Below, in pieces: positions 6,751 to 11,801 of a stretch of 11,801 nt of DNA; positions within the stretch are counted from its first letter, which is position 1; each line of letters begins with the position of its first letter. This DNA comes from an uncultured Elusimicrobium sp. (GTDB lineage: Bacteria; Elusimicrobiota; Elusimicrobia; Elusimicrobiales; Elusimicrobiaceae). The DNA lies in contig CACXHA010000072.1 of assembly GCA_902767385.1 (NCBI GenBank), positions 1 to 11,801 on the forward strand. The letters run 5' to 3'. The position numbers and the translations under genes are program-made. The notes beneath the pieces are model-generated. The model did not search any database. It saw only the letters and a program-made list of their open reading frames with translations, and was not told where the DNA came from.

Positions 6751-7574
6751 TATTTTACAATTTTTAAACTTAAATCTTTCGCAATAATTGAGTGAGTAAG
6801 TGCCCCCATAGAAATTACGTCCGGTTTAGCGGCACAGTAACTCTCTAAATTCTGCGCGTTTACACCGCCGGAAACTTCTATAATAGCTCGCCCTTTAATT
6901 TCGGCCTTACAAGCAACAATTTGCTCAGGAGTCATGTTGTCTAGCATAATAATATCGGCCCCGGCCGCCAACGCTTGCCGCACTTCGTCTATATTAGTCG
7001 TTTCCACTTCAATTTTAGGGGTGTGACCAATGGCGTTTTTTATCTTGCTAACTGCCGCTGCAATAGAACCAGCAGCCGCAATGTGATTATCTTTAATCAT
7101 CACGCTGTCGGCCAGACTAATGCGGTGATTGCGGCAGCCGCCCACGCGCACAGAATATTTATCTAAACGGCGTAAACCGGGTTGGGTTTTACGAGTATCT
7201 ACAATCATCACTCCGTATTTTTGCCCGATTTTGGCAAATTGACGGGAAACCGTTGCAATTCCGCTCAAACGTTGCATAAAATTTAAAGCCGTACGCTCGG
7301 CCTTTAAAATAGAAAGAGTACGCCCGGTAATTTCAAGTACGTTTTCACCTTTTTTAACTTCGTCTCCGTCTTTTTTAAGTAAATTCACGATTAACCCGGC
7401 ATCTACCGCATGAAATACTTGCGCGGCCACTTCTTGCCCGCATAATACCAAATCTTCTTTAGCGCGAATTACGGCCTGAGCCCGTTGATCCGGCGTAAAA
7501 ATAGTGTCGGAGGTAATATCCCCCAAACTAAGGTCCTCTTCTAAGGCTAATGTAATAATTTTATCTAGTATCAT
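6741..7574 (-). CDS. nadC: Nicotinate-nucleotide pyrophosphorylase (quinolinate phosphoribosyltransferase)
   Basis: NadC converts quinolinate and PRPP into nicotinate mononucleotide, CO2 and pyrophosphate, the step that joins de novo synthesis to the NAD pathway. The 277-residue length is normal. Family motifs are complete: AERTALNFMQRLSG (92-105), VDTRKTQPGLR (125-135), GGCRNHR (145-151), IKDNHI (160-165), E189 and E191 in a beta strand, LDN (211-213) and VSGGVN (234-239). The usual GGG before NHR reads GGC, a mild variation. The ATG overlaps the nadA stop as ATGA, so translation is coupled, and no separate Shine-Dalgarno is evident. Confidence 0.96.
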   Translation of the reverse strand: MILDKIITLALEEDLSLGDITSDTIFTPDQRAQAVIRAKEDLVLCGQEVAAQVFHAVDAGLIVNLLKKDGDEVKKGENVLEITGRTLSILKAERTALNFMQRLSGIATVSRQFAKIGQKYGVMIVDTRKTQPGLRRLDKYSVRVGGCRNHRISLADSVMIKDNHIAAAGSIAAAVSKIKNAIGHTPKIEVETTNIDEVRQALAAGADIIMLDNMTPEQIVACKAEIKGRAIIEVSGGVNAQNLESYCAAKPDVISMGALTHSIIAKDLSLKIVKYIS

Positions 7575-8605
7575 TTGCTTAACTCAAACATTTTTTCAAT
7601 AGATTTTTTGGCTGCTAAGCTTAGCTCCTCTTCTACTTCAACCAGTTGGTCCGGCCGGGGAGAAACTAATGCTTGCAGCGTATTTAACAAATTGTTTTTT
7701 TTCATGTAACTACATACCCCAAACGGCCAAATAAAAGTTTTATCCGGGTGCTCGGCTTCTAACCGGTTCACAAGTCCCAACTCCGTCAGCAAACCAAATT
7801 GTTTGGCAGAAGAACACGCCACATAATCAGCCATGCCTTTGGTGCTGCCCACATAATCACACAAGCGGCAAACCTCCGGGGCACATTCCGGGTGAGCTAA
7901 CACGATAATCCCGGGGTGGTCTGCGCGCAATTTTTCCACATCTTCCGGCCGGTATTTATCATGCACACAACACGACCCGCCGCAAGCAATAATCTCTTTA
8001 GTGCTGCCGCGCCGTTTGAGCTCTATTTCAATATTTTGTGCCATTAACAAATCCGGTACAAAAATCAACCTATTTCCCGGCATTTTTTGGGCGATATCAA
8101 ACACATTGCCGGAAGTCACACACGCATCACACTGCGCTTTTACTTCGGCAGAACTATTGATATAACATAATGCCGGCACTCCAGGATATTGGGCACGCAA
8201 ATTTTGCACATCTTGCGCCGTCATACTATCCGCTAACGTGCAGCCAGCCCGCCCCGCCGGGATTACTACTTTTTTGGAAGGATTTAAAATTTTAGCAGTC
8301 TCTGCCATAAACCAGACGCCCGCAAACACAATTACATCTGCTTGGGTTTGGCGTGCTTGCTGCGCTAACTGAAAGGAATCCCCGCGAAAATCGGCCACTC
8401 CATACACTAAATCCGGCGTAGTGTAAGAGTGCGCCAATATAACGGCATTTTTTTCTTTTTTAATACGGTTAATTTCTAATGTATAAGGAGCTATTTGCTC
8501 ACAATCGGCTAACGTCCATTTACTCTCTCTTGCCTTAGAAACACATGCAAGAAGCCCATAGAGTCTATGGGCTTCCACGTGAATTTGTTCAGACGAGTAC
8601 AACAT
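7571..8605 (-). CDS. nadA: Quinolinate synthase
   Basis: NadA condenses iminoaspartate with dihydroxyacetone phosphate to give quinolinate, using an oxygen-sensitive [4Fe-4S] cluster. The 344-residue protein shows EKNAVILAHSYT (51-62), AGRAGCTLAD (117-126), GGSCCVHDKY (209-218), AHPEC (237-241), GSTKGM (253-258) and FGVCSYMKKNNL (295-306). By comparison with studied enzymes the cluster ligands should be C122, C212 and C298. Extra cysteines sit at 213, 241, 246 and 249. The first 30 or so residues precede the recognisable family region and contain a perfect DNA hairpin (8551-8575). The ATG at 8605 has no Shine-Dalgarno and lies 5 nt after the lipoprotein stop, so it may depend on coupling. GTG at codon 10 is the only other plausible in-frame start in that region. 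nadC overlaps its end. Confidence 0.94.
   Translation of the reverse strand: MLYSSEQIHVEAHRLYGLLACVSKARESKWTLADCEQIAPYTLEINRIKKEKNAVILAHSYTTPDLVYGVADFRGDSFQLAQQARQTQADVIVFAGVWFMAETAKILNPSKKVVIPAGRAGCTLADSMTAQDVQNLRAQYPGVPALCYINSSAEVKAQCDACVTSGNVFDIAQKMPGNRLIFVPDLLMAQNIEIELKRRGSTKEIIACGGSCCVHDKYRPEDVEKLRADHPGIIVLAHPECAPEVCRLCDYVGSTKGMADYVACSSAKQFGLLTELGLVNRLEAEHPDKTFIWPFGVCSYMKKNNLLNTLQALVSPRPDQLVEVEEELSLAAKKSIEKMFELSK
8551..8575 (-). other. Perfect 11-bp hairpin inside the start of nadA
   Basis: GAAGCCCATAG (8551-8561) pairs with CTATGGGCTTC (8565-8575) around a 3-nt loop. On the minus strand it lies about 30 nt into nadA and 36 nt past the lipoprotein stop. The following bases (TTGCATGTGTTTC) are only weakly T-rich, so it is not a good terminator. 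It could reduce nadA expression, protect the lipoprotein mRNA 3' end, or be a protein site. The structure is seen directly; the role is inferred. Confidence 0.6.
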
Positions 8606-8610
8606 GCGTA

Positions 8611-9159
8611 TTAGTAGGAAACGGTGGTTGTAGTGACCGACCCGTCCGCATTTTGCGTTGTCTTGGTATTAGACGAAGTGGAGGTAGAGGTACTTACGGC
8701 TCCACTGGAATAAACCGTTTTAGTGGTAGTGGTGGAAGAAACCGGCACGTCCGGATTCGGGCCATCTACGTAGTAAATATTGGTGGTGTTAGTCACTTTT
8801 TTAGCACGAGCTGTGCTGACACTTTTGGCAACGCCCTTAGCTTTAGCTTTGGCTTTACCTTTGGCCTTGGCATTGGCTTTTCCGCAGCAATCCGGGTCCA
8901 CAAGCGGCAAGTAAGAATCTCCGCAGGCTTGCAGTTCATAAGCGGGGATATTGTCATAATCAGAGGCAGGAGCTAACATATTGTCAAATTCTTGGTCAAT
9001 AATTTGGTACTTTGCATCTTTTACATAGCGGGCATCTTTCCCGTCCCGATACGTAGCATTTTGGGCCCCATAAGCACCATTTTGGGCTGTATTTTTATTT
9101 TTGGAACAAGCCGCACAAGCAACCGCAGCAATAGCTAACAAACACAAAACTTTTTTCAT
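8611..9159 (-). CDS. Small low-complexity lipoprotein of unknown function
   Basis: This 182-residue protein has a lipoprotein-type signal peptide: MKK, a hydrophobic stretch LCLLAIAAVA, then cysteines at 15 and 18. Cleavage before C18 (CAA-C) or C15 (AVA-C) are both possible. The mature part has a region rich in Tyr, Asp and Ala (28-75), a CxxxxC-poor middle with C79, C91 and C92, a lysine/alanine run (94-112, encoded by near-tandem GCNAAR hexamers at 8824-8880) and a Thr/Ser tail (141-182). The tail holds two loosely repeated units beginning TKTVYSSGAV and TKTTQNADGSV. I do not recognise the family. It has its own promoter and a good ribosome binding site and is the first gene of the unit containing nadA and nadC, 5 nt upstream of nadA. 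It is probably anchored in the outer or inner membrane. Confidence 0.82.
   Translation of the reverse strand: MKKVLCLLAIAAVACAACSKNKNTAQNGAYGAQNATYRDGKDARYVKDAKYQIIDQEFDNMLAPASDYDNIPAYELQACGDSYLPLVDPDCCGKANAKAKGKAKAKAKGVAKSVSTARAKKVTNTTNIYYVDGPNPDVPVSSTTTTKTVYSSGAVSTSTSTSSNTKTTQNADGSVTTTTVSY
8824..8880 (-). repeat. Degenerate hexamer repeat encoding a Lys-Ala run
   Basis: Within the lipoprotein gene, variants of GCNAAR/GGNAAR repeat about nine times and encode alternating Ala/Gly and Lys (residues 94-112). Third bases vary, so it is an old or selected repeat and not a fresh microsatellite. Confidence 0.65.
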
Positions 9160-9164
9160 ATGTT

Positions 9165-9170
9165 CTCCTT
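9165..9170 (-). promoter_or_regulatory. Ribosome binding site of the lipoprotein gene
   Basis: AAGGAG on the minus strand lies 5 nt before the ATG at 9159. Confidence 0.75.
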
Positions 9171-9191
9171 GATAAAAAAAGACCTATTTTT

Positions 9192-9202
9192 ATTATATAT
9201 CA
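9192..9202 (-). promoter_or_regulatory. Promoter for the lipoprotein-nadA-nadC-aminotransferase unit
   Basis: The minus strand reads TGATATATAAT, with a perfect TATAAT at 9197-9192 and a TG upstream. Around it the DNA is very AT-rich. No clear -35 hexamer is seen. Transcription would start near 9185, about 26 nt before the ATG. The rpsA terminator lies just upstream, so a fresh promoter is expected here. Confidence 0.55.
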
Positions 9203-9239
9203 TTTCCCCTTATTTTGCATATTTTTAATTTTTTAACTA

Positions 9240-9271
9240 AAAACTCCCCGAGAATTCCCCCGGGGAGTTTT
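9240..9271 (-). terminator. Rho-independent terminator after rpsA
   Basis: On the minus strand an 11-bp stem pairs 9271-9261 with 9250-9240 (arms AAAACTCCCCG and CGGGGAGTTTT) around a 10-nt loop. The 3' arm ends in a short T-run. It starts 24 bases after the rpsA stop and insulates the lipoprotein promoter. Confidence 0.85.
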
Positions 9272-9294
9272 ACTCTCAATATCTAACTTTGGAT

Positions 9295-10491
9295 TTATTC
9301 TTCTTCGGTCCCTTCCGTTTCTTCAGTTTGACCAAAAGAATCCGACAACAACTCACCCAACGTCGGGCGCGGGGCTTGTTTTAAGTACTGAGCCACCACT
9401 TTGCGATTTTGTACTTGGTCGTATTTCTTAATGGACAAGTTTAACGTGAATGTTTCCGGATTGACGCCAATGACTAAGGCGGTAATCGTATCGCCTTCTT
9501 TGGCATTAAAATCACGGCCCATTTCAAAGGGGCTGATAAATCCTTTGGTATTGTTCTTGCCAATCGTACACTCTACGCCGTATTCTTCGGATACTTTGGT
9601 GATAACAGCTTTTACAGAGCTTTTGTACGGATAGCGGCGTTTTAAGGCATCGGCCGGGTTTAAGAAGAGTTGTTTTAAACCAAATTCCAAACGAGGAGTT
9701 TCTTTATCCAGTTTGAGCAATTTGGCTTTGAGGCGTTGACCGCGGCGGAAATTGGTAATAGCCGTTTCAGGCTCTTTCCAAGCCACGTTTTCCAACTCTA
9801 CAATTCCTTCAATACCATGGAAACGCAAATAAAGTTTATCTTTATCGGCTTTGGAAACCACCACACGCAGCACATCGCCTTCCTTAATCGTGCTGAGCAC
9901 TTCTTCGCGGCGGACGGCTTCATCTTCTTGTAAGACTTGTTTGCGTGAAATGATTAGTTTTTGTTTTTCTTTGACAAATTCTACGATAACTGCTTTAATT
10001 TTGGCCCCTACCGGCAGGTAGTGTTTGTAAGCCGTATGCAGTTCCGAGAGTGAAAGCGGCATAAACCCGTTGACTCCAAATACTTCTACAATATAACCGC
10101 CTTTGACTTGCTGCAAAATAGTACCTTTCACGCGTTCTTTAGCTTCGTAGGCTTTTTTGCATACGTCCCACCCCAAATATTCTAACGCTTTTTTGTGGGA
10201 CAAAACAGCCGGGCGTTCATCGCCGCCGCGTTTTACGAGCACAACAGAAACTTTATCCCCCACTTGCGGTAACGCTTTGCCTTCAAATTCGCTAGCAGCA
10301 ATGGAACCTTCTTTTTTGGTACCAATATCTACTAAAATAGCATCTTGATTGACTTGTACAACCGGTACTTCCACGATTTCACGTTTATTTAGTTTTTCCA
10401 GTAAAGACTCTTGCTGCGCAATCAACTGGTCCATCGTCAGTTCTTGCTCGGTAGTTTCTTGCGTAGTTTTAATTTCTTCGTTTTGTGTCAT
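9295..10491 (-). CDS. rpsA: Ribosomal protein S1 homologue with four S1 domains
   Basis: This 398-residue RNA-binding protein has four S1 (OB-fold) repeats at about residues 38-100, 119-184, 202-266 and 281-346. Domain ends carry the usual signatures, for example LSHKKA (97-102), LIISRKQ (179-185), EFGLKQ (269-274) and LNLSIKK (340-346). S1 on the 30S subunit binds mRNA upstream of the start codon and helps initiation. E. coli S1 has six domains; four-domain forms are common in other phyla. A glutamine/glutamate-rich N-terminus (1-35) and an acidic C-terminal tail (GQTEETEGTEEE) flank the domains. It follows plsC by 48 nt, in the classical cmk-plsC-rpsA order but without ispH. The ATG has no strong Shine-Dalgarno; GGAGG lies 42 nt upstream in a structured leader. 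Confidence 0.93.
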   Translation of the reverse strand: MTQNEEIKTTQETTEQELTMDQLIAQQESLLEKLNKREIVEVPVVQVNQDAILVDIGTKKEGSIAASEFEGKALPQVGDKVSVVLVKRGGDERPAVLSHKKALEYLGWDVCKKAYEAKERVKGTILQQVKGGYIVEVFGVNGFMPLSLSELHTAYKHYLPVGAKIKAVIVEFVKEKQKLIISRKQVLQEDEAVRREEVLSTIKEGDVLRVVVSKADKDKLYLRFHGIEGIVELENVAWKEPETAITNFRRGQRLKAKLLKLDKETPRLEFGLKQLFLNPADALKRRYPYKSSVKAVITKVSEEYGVECTIGKNNTKGFISPFEMGRDFNAKEGDTITALVIGVNPETFTLNLSIKKYDQVQNRKVVAQYLKQAPRPTLGELLSDSFGQTEETEGTEEE

Positions 10492-10514
10492 AAGTCTTTA
10501 GAACGATTTTTCAT
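10488..10514 (-). CDS. Possible 8-residue leader ORF overlapping the rpsA start
   Basis: ATG at 10514 opens an ORF encoding MKNRSKDL, whose TGA overlaps the rpsA ATG (ATGA). Its ATG sits in the loop/arm of a small hairpin (10507-10523). GGCGG and GGAGG sequences lie 9-23 nt upstream. A coupling role is inferred; an ORF this short can arise by chance. Confidence 0.25.
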   Translation of the reverse strand: MKNRSKDL

Positions 10515-10523
10515 ATTGAAAAA
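10507..10523 (-). promoter_or_regulatory. Small hairpin in the rpsA leader
   Basis: TTTTTCA and TGAAAAA form a 7-bp stem with a 3-nt loop between plsC and rpsA. It is AT-rich and weak, and followed by no T-run, so it is not a terminator. It may take part in translational control of rpsA. Confidence 0.35.
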
Positions 10524-10541
10524 CCGCCGTTAACCTCCGTT
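10522..10541 (-). repeat. Tandem 10-bp repeat in the rpsA leader
   Basis: The minus strand reads AACGGAGGTT then AACGGCGGTT, two adjacent 10-bp units differing at one base, right after the plsC stop. The first unit contains a Shine-Dalgarno-like GGAGG that no start codon uses at normal spacing. Confidence 0.5.
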
Positions 10542-11133
10542 AGATATTTATTGAATTAATTGCATCCATTATTTGATTTGCAAATTGTTTATACTGTACT
10601 TTGGGTTCTAGTGTTTCATCTTTAGTTAGGTGCATAACAGTACCAAACTTAACTTTAATTTTACCCACCCAAGGCCAACCAAAAGTCCCCGTTATTTTTA
10701 CCGGAAGTACCGGTACGTTTGTCTTATATACCAAAAAACCAATCCCGCTTTTTGGTTTTTGCGGTTTGCCCGTTTTACTCCGGGTTCCCTCGGGGAACAT
10801 AATGACACTTTCCCCTTGAGCCAACGCATCTACCACTTCCTTTAATGCCCCCATATCGCCGATAATACGTTTACGATCCACCGGGATATAGTTACAATGG
10901 CGAAAAAACCATCCTAATACAGGAACGGCAAACAATTCCTTTTTAGCTACAAAGCGCGAATCCCGCACGAGCCCCGCAAAGGCCCCAATAGCCGGCGGAT
11001 CCGCGTTAGACAAATGATTCCCCGCTATTAAAAGAGCTCCTTTGGGCGGAATATTTTCAAGCCCTTGCACTTCAATGCGGTGAAAAAGCTTAAAATACAC
11101 CCTCGCACTACATTTTACAAAATTAAGCAGCAT
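10540..11133 (-). CDS. plsC: 1-acyl-sn-glycerol-3-phosphate acyltransferase
   Basis: This 197-residue LPLAT-family enzyme would acylate lysophosphatidic acid to phosphatidic acid at the cytoplasmic face of the membrane. All family motifs are present: NHLSNAD (39-45, the catalytic HX4D with H40 and D45), NYIPVDRK (81-88), FPEGTRSKTGK (113-123) and VPVLPV (140-145). A longer frame from a TTG at 11163 overlaps the cytidylate kinase gene by 41 bp, but the ATG at 11133, overlapping by only 11 bp, gives the usual N-terminus beginning MLLNFVKC. The overlap implies co-transcription and coupled translation with cmk. rpsA follows. Confidence 0.92.
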   Translation of the reverse strand: MLLNFVKCSARVYFKLFHRIEVQGLENIPPKGALLIAGNHLSNADPPAIGAFAGLVRDSRFVAKKELFAVPVLGWFFRHCNYIPVDRKRIIGDMGALKEVVDALAQGESVIMFPEGTRSKTGKPQKPKSGIGFLVYKTNVPVLPVKITGTFGWPWVGKIKVKFGTVMHLTKDETLEPKVQYKQFANQIMDAINSINI

Positions 11134-11801
11134 AGTGGGAAATTTTCTCCAACACGGTGGCAATCACTTCGTCCTGCGTAAGGGAAGAAGTATCAATAAT
11201 GATTGCCCCTTCTGCCGGTTTTAAAGGGCTGGCCGCTCGGTGAGAATCACGATAATCCCGCTCCTCAATAAGTGCCAAAATTTTTTCATAATCCGGGTTT
11301 TCCCCCGCTTCTTTAAGCTGCTTGACACGACGTTTGGCACGCTCTTGCGCGGAGGCCGTCATATAAAATTTAACATCGGCATCCGGCAACACGACCGTAC
11401 CAATATCACGCCCTTCCATAATAATGCCACCGTCCTTACCGGCTAAACGCATTTGCTCGGTAAGTACAGCCCGGGCTTCCTTATGCGTAGACACCTGACT
11501 GGCTACATTACCTACTTCTTCCAAATGAAGCTTGGCCCCTAAATATTCTCCGTCCACATGCATTTTAAGGACTGCATCGGGCTGACGTACAAACGAAAAT
11601 TTAAGTTGTTTTGCCAAAGCCAAAACGGCAACTCCATCTGTGGGAGATACTTGTTTTTCATACACTTTGTAGGCCAAAGCTCGGTACAGTTCCCCTGTAC
11701 TTAAAAAACCATAACCCAATTTTTGGGCCACAGCTTTCCCTACAGTAGACTTCCCAGTCCCCGCCGTACCGTCAATAGAAATAGTAAGTCCGTTTTTACG
11801 C
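11123..11801 (-). CDS. cmk: Cytidylate kinase, 5' end outside the window
   Basis: Cmk phosphorylates CMP and dCMP with ATP. The minus-strand frame is open to the window edge: 225 residues plus the stop are visible, close to full length, so only the first few residues are missing. The Walker A motif DGTAGTGKST lies upstream of the GTG at 11731, so that GTG is not the start. Other family features are LSTGELYRA (the DTGxxYR segment), GRDIGTVV near the middle, the lid/CMP region ERDYRDSHRAASPL, and IDTSSLTQDEV near the C-terminus. The proline of the usual GPAGSGKST is threonine here, which the Walker A pattern allows. plsC starts within its last codons. Confidence 0.93.
   Translation of the reverse strand, partial: RKNGLTISIDGTAGTGKSTVGKAVAQKLGYGFLSTGELYRALAYKVYEKQVSPTDGVAVLALAKQLKFSFVRQPDAVLKMHVDGEYLGAKLHLEEVGNVASQVSTHKEARAVLTEQMRLAGKDGGIIMEGRDIGTVVLPDADVKFYMTASAQERAKRRVKQLKEAGENPDYEKILALIEERDYRDSHRAASPLKPAEGAIIIDTSSLTQDEVIATVLEKISHYAA

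Noticed and set aside
8551..8575. Hairpin as a standard rho-independent terminator of the lipoprotein gene
   Set aside because: The bases following the stem on the minus strand are not a T-run, and nadA coding continues through it.
8545..8976. 143-codon plus-strand ORF opposite the lipoprotein gene
   Set aside because: It is the antisense of the low-complexity region, whose repeats lack stop codons. It has no ribosome binding site and a skewed, repetitive composition. The minus-strand gene has a promoter, ribosome binding site and signal peptide.

Overview
This looks like chromosomal DNA from a diderm (Gram-negative type), probably fermentative bacterium. The signs are an O-antigen-ligase-family membrane protein, a lipoprotein signal peptide and acetate kinase. 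Gene order and protein style are compatible with an Elusimicrobiota-like or other deep-branching gut lineage, but this is inference without a search. Base composition is moderately AT-rich and even across the window. I see no insertion sequences, phage genes, tRNA or rRNA genes, or CRISPR arrays.

Layout. Plus-strand genes fill about 1-5451 and minus-strand genes fill about 5514-11801. They converge on a hairpin at 5467-5496 that can terminate transcription from both sides. Plus strand, in order: a possible 3' end of an upstream gene (to 71); a 748-residue O-antigen ligase/polymerase-like membrane protein with C-terminal TPRs; a divergent acetate kinase with its own extended -10 promoter and a terminator; then a DUF47/PhoU-like protein and a PiT phosphate transporter in a two-gene operon.

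Minus strand, in transcription order from the right edge: cytidylate kinase (5' end cut by the window), a PlsC-type acyltransferase and ribosomal protein S1. This is a reduced version of the widespread cmk-plsC-(ispH)-rpsA cluster, and it ends at a strong hairpin terminator. A new promoter then starts a second unit: a small low-complexity lipoprotein, quinolinate synthase (nadA), quinolinate phosphoribosyltransferase (nadC, ATGA overlap with nadA) and a class I/II aminotransferase. NadA and NadC turn iminoaspartate and dihydroxyacetone phosphate into nicotinate mononucleotide. No nadB or aspartate dehydrogenase is visible here.

Most of the window is core metabolism. I did not find a convincing new multi-gene system. 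The points most worth a second look are active-site substitutions in the acetate kinase, the low-complexity lipoprotein leading the NAD operon, a perfect 11-bp hairpin inside the first codons of nadA, and a structured leader before rpsA with a tandem repeat, a hairpin and a mini-ORF whose stop overlaps the rpsA start. No stretch over 300 bases lacks a gene; the longest gap (9160-9294) holds a promoter and a terminator.
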